Below are positions 53,901 to 64,000 of a DNA stretch of 64,000 nt, piece after piece. Location of the stretch: positions 2,398,359 through 2,462,358 of the forward strand of contig VZTI01004617.1 in assembly GCA_013397865.1 (NCBI GenBank). Direction: 5' to 3'. Numbering within the stretch: position 1 is the first letter of the stretch; each line of letters opens with the position of its first letter. Below the pieces are notes generated by a model. It did no database searches, had not been told where the DNA came from, and saw only the letters and a list, made by a program, of their open reading frames with translations. The stretch comes from Struthidea cinerea. Taxonomy: Eukaryota; Chordata; Aves; Passeriformes; Corcoracidae. A program made the position numbers and the translations under genes.

Positions 53901-54242
53901 GCCTACACAGCATGATGTTATATTTAATAAAAATCTTACATCTATGATCAGTTACATCTGAATATGCCTCACCTCCTAGTCACTTTTGTATTTAAACTAA
54001 TGTTTAAATCACCTTTCTTTTGGCTTGGAACCTGATGATGCTTTTGAAGAGTTAGACCGCTGCTATTAGGCAACTTATCAGTGTGTGGAAATGTGTGCCA
54101 AGAGGTTTAAAATATTGCGTTTGTTGTAAAATGCTGGCGTTAGGACCTCAACATACAAAACACGCTAAAAAGCCTTCTTTGAGTGGTAAGAGTGTGTGCA
54201 GTGTTTGGTGTACACATGTATATAAAGCAGTTTATTGCTCTT
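50950..54242. other. non-coding; overlapping short frames only
   Basis: At 51640-52100 four short frames overlap on both strands in a GC-richer patch; none resembles a protein. A donor AAG|GTGAGT at 52427-52434 follows a 104-nt open segment behind a weak acceptor. The tract at 53100-53360 is open for 91 codons, AT-rich and unrecognised. Nothing here is supported as a gene. Confidence 0.5.
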
Positions 54243-54325
54243 TTGCAATGGAGAAAACTGAAGCACAGACAAAACTAAATTAATTTCTCACAGTCAGACA
54301 GTGAGTCAGTGACAGAGCTGATAAA
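54243..54325 (-). mobile_element. MIR-type SINE relic
   Basis: The plus strand reads TTGCAATGGAGAAAACTGAA, then GCACAGACAAAACTAAATTA, then 'CACAGTCAGACAGTGAGTCA' and GTGACAGAGCTG. This is the reverse complement of the MIR core and 3' part (atggagaaactgaggcacagagaggttaa...cacacagctagtaagtggcagagctg). MIR is an ancient tRNA-derived SINE family, old in all amniotes, and a few copies persist in birds. The match is good in the two conserved blocks and poorer between them. Confidence 0.68.
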
Positions 54326-57300
54326 AGAAACCACCAGCCCTGATGAGGCGCAGGGAGCAAAAGCTGTGGCTCGGGACTTTCACAGACACAACACCGAACT
54401 CGACACAGATGGAATTGACTTCAATGTGGAGGTGGTCACCCCTTCCCCAGCATGCTCAGCTGGGACTCATTAGTGGGGCAGAAGCTGCTGCTCAGCCAAA
54501 TCTGCTCAATGCTCCCGGCCCTGGGCCCTGTGGCTGCTTGGGATTGGTATCCACGAGTTGTTGAGTCACCTCCCTGCATACACCCTGTCCTGTTCTGCCT
54601 TTGTGTGTACAGCGGGGTGGTGGAAGAAGGGAAGGGATGGATGGGGAATGAATGGCAAGGACAAGTCTGGTGCTGCCTGAGGGGAGTTAGTGCCATGTGC
54701 AACACCCTTAAAAATCCCTAAAATGCTGTATAATTTCTTTTGGTCTTTCAATTATCCAAAACTGCTGTGTTTACTGATCATGACTCAAGTTTACACTAAA
54801 CCAGGAAATCTTATTTCAGACTACAGCACAGATTTACTTGGCTTGGAGATAACACATGGAAACATCAAGTACAATTTTGTAAACAGAGCACTTCAGATTT
54901 TTACAACGAGGAGTAATTCACACAGCACATCTTTGTCCTGCGGAGATTTTGCTGTAATTCAGTGCACAAGCACTGTAAAAAGTCAGTAATAAAACACCAG
55001 GATGGTGAATTGAAATTGGAATTTTGAGGAATGATCTCAGTAACAATTACTACTACCACTGAATTAATTTGTATTAATATTTCATTAAAAGAAATTTTCT
55101 GCCTCTCTCCCAGCTCCAGGTAGCTTTTTTCATGAGGTGCTAAGTGTGAATCACAGATCTTAATCAGCAGATGCAAGTGTTTCTTGTGGCATATAATTCA
55201 ACAGTTCGGATAATGTGGCTAGTGGTAACTTACTGAATTTTATTGTTCAGACAAGTGAAATGTATTTAATAAGAAGCTAAAAAATTTAACAAGTATATAT
55301 ATATTTTTTTTTTAATGAAAAACCAATTTCTTTTGCCACTAGGTAGGACTGGGCTCTAACTGTACAGTCTGTCCTGATGCAATTGCTGCTCCAGATTCCG
55401 TCCCCTCTCCCAGGGAAGAGGTAAAATACTTCATCCCTTCTCCATGAAGCAATGCATTTTCCTCTGGGCAGATAGCTTAGCTCGTCTCTCCCTCCACAGC
55501 TGTGGTTATTGGCTGAGGAGAGCTCATCAAAACTGGGGACCAAATTTGTCATTGCTTGGTGTTGTGTGGCAGCCGCGTGAAAACCAGAGTGGATGCTCCT
55601 GTGGGAGGACACTGACTGGCCAGAGTCAGGATGGCCCAGAGTCAGTAAAAGATCTATCAAATTACCTCTCCATGGACTGTGTCATTGCATTGATATGATG
55701 AAAAATTAATTGTTCAAAAGGTATTTTCTTTCTCTCCCAAGCCAAACAAACATCCTGAAAATTAGTGCAGAGTAATGTAGTGGTAGCTCTGCTGCCTCCT
55801 TTCCTTTGTCACCAGCCCTGGCAGCAAGCAGTGGTGTCACCCTCCCAGATGTCTTGTAGTGCCTTTCACCCATCTCTTTTGCTTATCTGCTCGATAAGAT
55901 CTCACCTATCTTAAGCACTTAGGCTGCAGCCTTTCCTGCCTTCAGTAATTTCCGCCTGCACATAATTTCAGTCTGAATCTCTCCTGTCCTCCAGTAGAAC
56001 CGATGTTTTATACACACTATAACTCTCAAAAAAATCTATCCCTGATTGTCTTTCACACTTCCTCACCCAGTTCCATTGCCTGTTTAATGTTTTATTCCTG
56101 CTATATTTATTACAAGATGGCATACAGATGCTCTGGTCCCGCATATATTATGCTGCCCATTCTGCTGCTTTTTATTCTACTGGATTTAATCAAGTGTTGT
56201 TCCATTATTCATTCATATTTTTGTCTGGTAAAATATAACCTCCTAAAAGAAATTATCTAATTTTTAAAATATGTCTTGTATTGTCCTGCTGAAAATTTAC
56301 CTCTTGCTTGATGGAGAAAATTTCCTTGTTTTATGAACTTTTTGCAGTTCCTTTGAGTTTCCTAAAGAAGAATCCAATACATTTCAGTAAAATGAAACTT
56401 CCTTTATGGAAAACAATAAGCCTAATTCAGTAATGTTGCTTTATGGTATCTCGTATAGAAATGTTGCACGTCAATTCAGTAAATAGATGTTGATTAATTG
56501 CACATTGTGAAACCATCCCTTTTCCCACAAAGTTTAAATTAGGAATGGCTGCTTAGATCAGCAAGTTTAGTCTCCTGCATAAGACAGGTCATGCAACTCT
56601 CTTCTATTTTGCTTCGTATTCACTAACTTTGCTTATTGTTGGAACAAGACCATATGCTTCAGAAAAATGATGCATGTTGGTTTTTAAATTGGCCAGTGTT
56701 GGGAAATCCACCACAAAATGAGTAAGTTTCTCCCATGATTAATTAACCTTGCTACTAATAGCATGTGCCTTGTTTCTAATCTGGCTTTGTGTGGTTTCAG
56801 CTTGAGCAATTGGTTCTTATCCTCCTCTTTTTGCCAGAAAGTCCTTGACAAACGTCTTCCTTGGGCAGCTGAAAATCTCTTTGTGCTTGTGTGTCAGCCT
56901 GAGCAGCCATTCCCAAGAACATTTTAGCATTTTCCACTTTGGTACCACATCAAGGCCTTTTAACAGCTCTCTCACTGTGCCGAGAGCTGATATTGCTGGT
57001 GGGGTGGACCTGCAGCTCCTCCTTTCTGAGCACTTGAACCTGGCCACTCTTGGTCAGTCATCCAAGTGCCACCAGCTCCCTTGGCTTGGTTGCTTTCCAG
57101 ACACAGATCAGCTCAGAATGGTGGAGAACGGTGGCTCAGAGTGAGCCATCCATGGGTGCTGCAGGCACAAACCCAGCTGGGGCTCACCCCTTGAGCCTCT
57201 CTGTAGCTGCTGTAATAAATGTGTGTGTAGGGTGTGTGACTCCTTTATGTGTGTGAATTATACACACACACCGGCTCTTTTGCACACATATATGGCAAAA

Positions 57301-60300
57301 TTGCCATTTTTGGTAAGGGCAGATTAAAACCCAGTTTGATTTCTTGGAACAAATCAGATTGATTTATTGGAATAGGTCATACTTAAAACCTCCAAGGCTG
57401 AGTTATTCAGGTACGCCATGTCCTACAGGATCACCCTGGTGGGAGCTGTAAAGGCCTCATTTTTGTACACTCTGAAGAGTGAAGAACTGGCTGGTTGGAA
57501 AAGCTCTGGATGCTTCTTTGACTTGCCTTTGACATCATCGAGATACTGTAATCACACTTAAAAAATGGAGGAACAAACAACACGCCTTTTCAAAAGCAAA
57601 CTCACACAGACACACATCCCTTATTTCTTAATGTAATTTTTAACATTTATTGTTATGCTTAACTACATGACATTAACTACATCAGGAGTGTATGTGTAAA
57701 ACAGTAGTGATAGTAGCAGTAATATGTGAACGTACTACTACAAATACAGTTTTCCTAAATATAGGACAAGAAACTCCTGAAAACCACTTTTACATTAAAA
57801 AATATCCTTAGAAATAGAGCTCTAAATCAACAAAAACCCTCATGAAAAGTCTCTTAGTCATAAAACAATAAACTTATTTAAAGGCAAGGACATGGAAACT
57901 AGCAATTTCAAAATGATTACGTATGTAAAACTGATGGAGAATTTAAAACAGTTTTTTCTATTGAAAACCTCTCTGAACTCTCAACTTCATGGCTAAGATA
58001 ATTGAAGGAAAATTAAATTTACCCCTAGGACTGTTTGTAGGAAACTCTTCTAATAAGGTTTATATTCAGCAGATAACAGTGTGTTTATGGTGGTCACAGC
58101 CTGCCTAATAGAGCTGTAATAGATACATTTTGTATTTAATCAATATCAATGAATAATAACTTCTCTTTATTAACTGTAATTGCCCCTATGGTTAATTTTA
58201 GCTTGTACTGTAGCGATATCTGTACCTTGTTTTTCAAAGACTATGATTTTTTTCTTAAATAACCTAATAAAACTGTTTTTATCAAGGCTTTTAAAAAGTT
58301 TGGTGATGGCCTATTACACACCAAGTGTTTACTTTGATTTTGCTTTCAGTGTAAAGCATATTTTCACATGTAGATAGATATTAAAAGATTCTCAACTAAG
58401 TATAAGTCCATGGGCAGATAAAATTTGGGAAGCCTCTGTTCTACGAGCATTTGAATTTATAGCTGTCCTTAAATATTTGCACAATTTTCTGAGATAGTTT
58501 TATTGAGCTTGTTTTCTACTGAAAATTCTGAGAAATTACTGTGATATATTTTAGATAATCAAATTACTGTGTATGTACCTGGGTTCTCGAGGACAAGCTT
58601 GAATCACCACTGGATCTGGTTACTTTCTGTATGTCAGTTTCCATCTTTCTGGTTGTGTTCCCTCTTCTCAGCTGCTACTGTCAGTGGGAGGCACTCAGCT
58701 GCCCTGGAGATGCTGGAGCAGCTCTTGAGGAGGGAGTATCCTGGCAATTCCAGAATTTTGCCTCCTGTGCTGTTGGAGATGGGCAGGAGGCTGGGCAGAA
58801 TTCAAAACCTCCTTGGCTGTCATCAGAGCTGTGTCGAATTTATGGCTGTGAAACTTTTCAAGGAGGGTGACCCACCACAGTCCAACCAGACAGAGTTAGG
58901 GCAGCTCTGAGCAAACTTTTTAAGAACTACAGGAAAACTTAGTAAAACTTAAAATAGGGAGAACCCTGGGCTAAAAAATCACAGCAAGACTTTGCACATG
59001 CCCACAAGCACACCCTAAAAATACTGGCATATTTTTAATACTTTTAAATATAATAATTTAATTTAGTCTATCAGTGAGTGAGACTTTTACACAAGAGATT
59101 TTTTTCCAGGAGTCCTTACTTCCACTGATGGTACTCTCTCCAGGAAGAAATACTTCCTTGCATAAGCCCTTCTCTGTGGATATGAGGCATTCATGGGCTG
59201 GCCAAGAGTAGCTGCCTCAGTCTATTGTTGTTGAGTTCTATTCCCACAGTTAAATTGGAGAGAAACTTTTGTATTTATTGATCTCCATTCCCTCTTTCTA
59301 GAGGGAGGTATCCCTAGTGAGGTATCCCTGTAAGATCCCTGTCCTGTGAGCATTCACTCTAGGGATGGAGTCAGATGGCAGATCCAGAGATACCAGAGAC
59401 TATGAGGCTGCTGGAAATGTGCCAGTGTTAGTGTCAGACCCACTCCTGAGTGTCAGCTGATGTTATGAGAATCAGGACAAACAGATTTATATTTGCATTT
59501 GTAAAGTACTGAATTCCTATGATCTATCCCTTTGTCTCCAGCTTAGCTCTAGTAATTCGTATACATTCTTCTTAACATAAATTACGTTTATAATGTAGTG
59601 GAAGATAAAGGAAGCCCTTAAAGCAAACTGAGCAAGTCTTTGAGATTTCAGTTTCACAATCAATTTAAGTGATGCTGTTGCTGGCCTTGTAGCCCAGCCT
59701 CACCCAGTGCATGGAAGTGGAGCCTGTGATGTGCTGCTTTTGTGCTTCCTACACTCATGTTCAAGGCAGTCCTTTGTACGACTGAAATGGCAGTTGTCTG
59801 ACTCACCTCTGCAGCTGATATTATGTGCCTTTCCTTGCCATCTCCGTTAGAAGCTCCCACATCAATGGAAGGAGCAGTATTATCTGGATGAAATGTGAAT
59901 GTCACAAGAATGGGCTGTATCAGACCATCTTCTAGTTCTGCATTTTTAGTATTCAGACAACATCGTTGGCAACAGAAGGCAGGCATCTTCCCTAACAGAG
60001 CTGTTGCAGTTGAAGCAGAAATGCTGACATGTGTTAGTGGCATTCCAAGGATGTTTAAACTCACATCTCAGTTACATTTGAACTTGGTTTTCCTCTTTGG
60101 TTCAAAGGCAAATCAAAGCTGAAGTTTGTGATTATGATATTGCTGAAACTCCACATAACTTTCAGTGCTCAGTTTACTCTTGTAAATGACATAGAATTCA
60201 TGGCATTGGTAATTAATAATATTCCTCTTATTAAATTATTAGGGAACCAGAGAAGTCTAGTGTAATTTTATTAAGGCTCATAGGAAATAACTTTGCTGAA

Positions 60301-60404
60301 ACACTTTTCATTAAAGGCCATAAGTAGCGTAAGGCAATGTGCTGTTAACCCACGTGTGCTTACCTCTGCACTGTGCATGAGTGCAGTCAGAGATGAAGTA
60401 AGAT
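54326..60404. other. non-coding; candidate segment at 58672-58910
   Basis: A GC-richer patch follows the MIR relic (54330-54700) with overlapping frames on both strands. A TG/CA hairpin lies at 57248-57270. A 79-codon open segment follows a good acceptor at 58671. Otherwise the tract is AT-rich with no recognised element. Confidence 0.5.
57248..57270. repeat. TG/CA inverted repeat (hairpin)
   Basis: TGTGTGTG at 57248-57255 and CACACACA at 57263-57270 are reverse complements around a 7-base spacer, in a short region that is also rich in TG dinucleotides upstream. Confidence 0.8.
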
Positions 60405-60505
60405 TGAAGAGCTTTGGGTTTAATTCCTTGTTTCTCACAGATTTCCCATGTGACTTTGAACAAATCACTTACTCTTTTGCTTCTGTCTGGAAAATGGAGA
60501 GAGCA
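60405..60505 (+). mobile_element. MIR-type SINE relic
   Basis: The order of blocks matches MIR in the forward direction: 'GAAGAGCTTTGGGTTTAATT' (ctgggttcaaatcc), 'TTTCTCACAGA' (ctctgccactta), 'CATGTGACTTTGAACAAATC' then ACTTACTC (tgtgaccttgggcaagttacttaac), and finally TTGCTTCTGTCTGGAAAATGG (first 20 bases; tgcctcagtttcctcatctgtaaaatgg). The last block is missing a few bases. It lies on the opposite strand to the relic 6 kb to its left. Confidence 0.72.
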
Positions 60506-63500
60506 GGATGTTCCTGCCTCACAGGCACACTGTGAGCATGGCAGATACTTGGATACTGTGGTGTGGGGGGCTGCAGAAGTGTGTAAAGTAGACAGATGTG
60601 TTACTGCTCCTCAGCAGCAGCTTCAGCAGAGAACAGCCTGCTCAGGTTTTCCACAGGACTGAGTGAAGAGAATGTGGTTTTTGCCTCCCCTTTATTTTTT
60701 TTTTTTGTTGTTGTTTTTAAATCAGCTATACTGTACGCAATCTGTTTATTTACTGGTATGGATTTGGAAAGTGGTTGCAGTTTGAAAGATGAAGGAATGT
60801 GAGGATGTAAGACAGCAAGATTTTCTTTAATTTGACTTCTGACAAAAGTGGACACACTACACATTCTCCCTCACCTCACTCCCATTGTCTCTTGTGGCAG
60901 CCCCTAGCATTGAAATTTATTGATGAGAAGCACTGATATAGAGACTTATTAAGTGATAAATCAGCACTCACACAGCATCCAAACTGAGCACAGCAGGGAA
61001 CATAATAGCCAAAAATGAAGCTTATTGCTCAGGAAAATAATTCAATGATAGTGAACTCTTAGCAGTCAATTTTAACAATAATGAAAAGGGATAATTTTAC
61101 ACAAAAAATGGGTGGCTTCCACTTGTGCTGTAGGATATGTAACTGGTTGTTTTACTCAAGCTACTCACATGACAATTTCCCAACCAGGAGATTTCTCACA
61201 CCGTTGCACTCTTAATTTTACGCAGCACTGGATCACTGCCTCTGCCTCCTTGGGCTACCTTGCACCGCTGCTTTTCCGTGGTGTGCAGCCTCAGAGCAGA
61301 AGTGTTTGTCTTGCAGCATAAGGCTCTTGACAATGAGACCATTGCCTGTGGCAGTAGAGCCAAAACAAAGAAGTGGAACTGTGCTTTTATTTGGGATTTA
61401 GATGGACATTGCCACAGCAAAAAAATACATGGGGAAGAAAAAAATAAGAGCATTTTAAGTCTTGCTAGTACCAGGTTAAACTGCTATTAATACAGATGAC
61501 CTAAAAAATGTGTGTTGTTTTCCCCTTTTTGTTTAGTAGCTTGTGAAAGCATGGCCTGATGTTCAGCCAAGGTTGTCCTGAAAGGTGTTCTCTACAAGTC
61601 TGATTCCTACACAATCCTAACGTGTATGGTGGGAATTTCTTGTATGCACCTTTCATGGAGATACAGCTGACGCATGGAGAGATTTAGCGACGGGTTCAAA
61701 ACATGCTTGAAGTCCATGGAAGGATGGCTGTCAATTCGGGTTGTGCCCCAATGAGCTGTCTGCTGTTGTACAGGAAGTTTGAACACAGACTTGATCTAAT
61801 TTCTCCCCACAGCAACCATGCCCTCTCTTTGAAGTTTGAAAAAAAAATTGTCTATCACATTAATTAGGTGGGATATTTCAGGTTCTTGAAAGGAGTTTTT
61901 TAAAATCTGCCAAAGTTGTTTTGGTTCAAATGTAATTTGGGCAGATGTCCTTGATGTGACCTTTGATAGCCTGCTTGTATACTTTGCATTGGTATCTACA
62001 GCTGACCTTAGTTTTGCTATTTATAGCACTGGTAGAAAACAGTAATTTCTGTTTTTTATGGTTTGGGTCATATTTTATCTAGCAGGAAGTCTAGAGGGGA
62101 GAGTTATGATTGTCAGTTAAACCAACTGATATAGCTGTAAAAGTGGACAAGCTCTCAAAAGAAGAGTCTTAGCAATTAGAAAATGAAAAGCAACACAGAA
62201 ATCTTAGTTGACCGTTCCTTCCTGAGTCTGAGAAAATGTCTCTTATGTAAATCATATTTTTCTCATGTAGACATAAATCATTCCATGTTGCTGTGCTAAC
62301 ATGTTCATACTTGCTCCATCTCAAGGCTCTTTTTATTAATCTCTATACACATGTGGGATGGCATAGACTGAGATATGATTGAATTGATATGTTTAACTGT
62401 GGCATCAAAACAACCACTAGCTGTGGAAACAAACACATCCAGCAGGTAACAAATGTATACAACAGCCACTTTACTTCAAAAGAAGTCTTTTAGCTATTGA
62501 ATTAATTTTACATTCTTGTTGCTTGCTTTACCAGAAATGAACATATAATTCATGTGTGTTCTGCTAAGCATTACAGATCAGTAACTTGTAGACAAATGAG
62601 AAAGCCTTCTCGAGACTGGAATAGCTTCTTGGTTTGCAGTGTGTGTGGGCAGTACTGGTATTTCTAATGACTCTGCCAGTGCTTTAGTCATGTGTAGGAC
62701 TCCTGTGATTGATACAGAAAAAGGCAAGTGAGAAAAGATTATTCTTTCCTTATTATAAAGTTTGAGGGACCTTAATACCTCTATTCCTTTGCCAAGGAAA
62801 TTGGATGCTGCATCACCTTGCCCAGAGCTTTTCAGGTCGTGTGTAAACTGCAGACCATTTCTTAACAAAATGCCCATGAACCAACTCCCATTTGTGCTTG
62901 CTGTTTTGACCCCCATCTCTGACATTCCCAGGGGCACAGATAACCTATTTGCTCTCTGAGAGCAGGGGAAAATCATGGTACCTTCATGCCCCAAGTGTCT
63001 CTCCTTGGCTTTGCTGATGTGGAGAAGATGGAGAAGCTGGAATACAGTTGTGAGCTTCTGGAAGGGTTTGAGTTGGGTGGTGGGCAAGGGCACCTGAAAG
63101 CTGAGGAAATCAAGAAAGCTCGAGAACAGGAGCAATCACTCAGAAGAGCAATCTGAGCTCCTGCTGAAGAGCTTGCTACCATCTCTTTACACATGTTACT
63201 GCTGTTAAAACACACCACTCTCCTGTGGGAGTCACACCCTGTGTCTACACGACCACAAACACCTCAGTGATGATTTCTCACCCCAGAGATACCAGACCCC
63301 TCTTCCTGAAGGCTGCCTTGCCTGGTCACACTCACCAGTGGTGCTAAAATTATTAATCAGGCTGTAGCCTAGTGACTGAGCATTGTCTCTCTGCCTTCTC
63401 TTTTCCTCTGATGTAGTTAGTAAATATTTGTATTACAATATTAATATTTTTACCTTTATAAACCCTATTTTAGCCAACCTGGTGAGGGCTTGACCTCCCA

Positions 63501-64000
63501 GACCCAGAGCACTCCGTCTGCATGCTGCAGCACTGACTGCTGTGTCAAGAGTCACAGCTTTCATTTCAGTGGAGTAATGCCAACTTACATTATGTTGTGT
63601 GAGATTACAAAGAAAGATTGGGATATTTTATTACACTGTCAATCAGCCTGTAGCCTGGCTCTCATCTGAGCACTGAGCCCTCTCCCCTCTTCCTCCTCAA
63701 ACAAAGCAAACAGAAAGCCAGGGTTGTTGAAGGTGTTTATCATGAAATGTATGAAGCATGGTGACACCTCCGAATACAACAGAAGCCACATGCCAAATCA
63801 GTCCTATTGTGAAGTAAAGAGAGCAGGTGGATTTCATGAATATATATGTGCATTCACTGGGCATGGCAGATTTTTCTAAAAATGATGATGAGAATAAATC
63901 AGTGCAAAATAGGTGGCAATTGAATGACTTTCTTTAGAACAGAAGTTTTTATTGGAGAAACATAATAATTAGTTTCCACAACCCATAGATGTGGGCACTG
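60506..64000. other. non-coding; overlapping open frames at 62578-63156
   Basis: T-runs and AT-rich sequence, with the window's longest open frame (185 codons, minus 63135-62578) overlapped on the plus strand by a 56-codon ATG frame at 62986-63156. Neither is recognised. The right end of the window is featureless. Confidence 0.5.

Noticed and set aside
62578..63135. 185-codon minus-strand frame, the longest in the window
   Set aside because: No recognisable domain or splice context. A frame of this length is expected now and then by chance in 64 kb read six ways.
1..64000. CRISPR arrays, operons, prophage or defence systems
   Set aside because: No regularly spaced repeats, ribosome-binding sites or tightly packed genes; CR1 and MIR relics and a CpG island show an amniote nuclear genome.

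Overview
The window is vertebrate nuclear DNA, most likely from a bird; a non-avian reptile is the alternative. It is mostly AT-rich and poor in interspersed repeats. The repeats I can recognise are degraded CR1 LINE fragments of several ages plus two ancient MIR-type SINE relics. There is no bacterial, viral or plasmid organisation: no operons, no CRISPR, and no tRNA or rRNA gene that I could recognise.

Layout: (1) Positions 1-560 are a GC- and CG-dense CpG island. It probably is the promoter of a gene running off the left edge on the minus strand, because a well-placed minus-strand ATG at 65-63 opens an alanine/glycine/arginine-rich reading frame that is still open at base 1. Good splice donors face outwards on both strands, so the promoter may be bidirectional. 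(2) From about 560 to 64000 I see no gene that I can name. This is either an intergenic desert upstream of the left-hand gene or a very long intron of a plus-strand transcript. (3) CR1 fragments lie at 5.7, 8.2-8.6, 12.2-12.5, 19.9, 20.2-20.6 and 31.05-31.33 kb. The 31-kb copy still carries the C-terminal end of the CR1 reverse-transcriptase ORF but has lost the segment between it and the 3' tail. MIR relics lie at 54.2 kb (minus) and 60.4 kb (plus). (4) A 49-base N gap at 38,824-38,872 sits inside a T-run, and a 61-base uninterrupted T-run lies at 44,317-44,377.

No multi-gene system is visible. What deserves a check is a small set of open segments bounded by credible splice sites: 39,632-39,863; 50,587-50,949; 44,697-44,851; 58,672-58,910; minus 38,653-38,421; and a 27-nt microexon-like segment at 14,971-14,997. 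I recognise none of their products, and each could be chance. Nearly all other open frames here are short, overlap frames on both strands, and look random.
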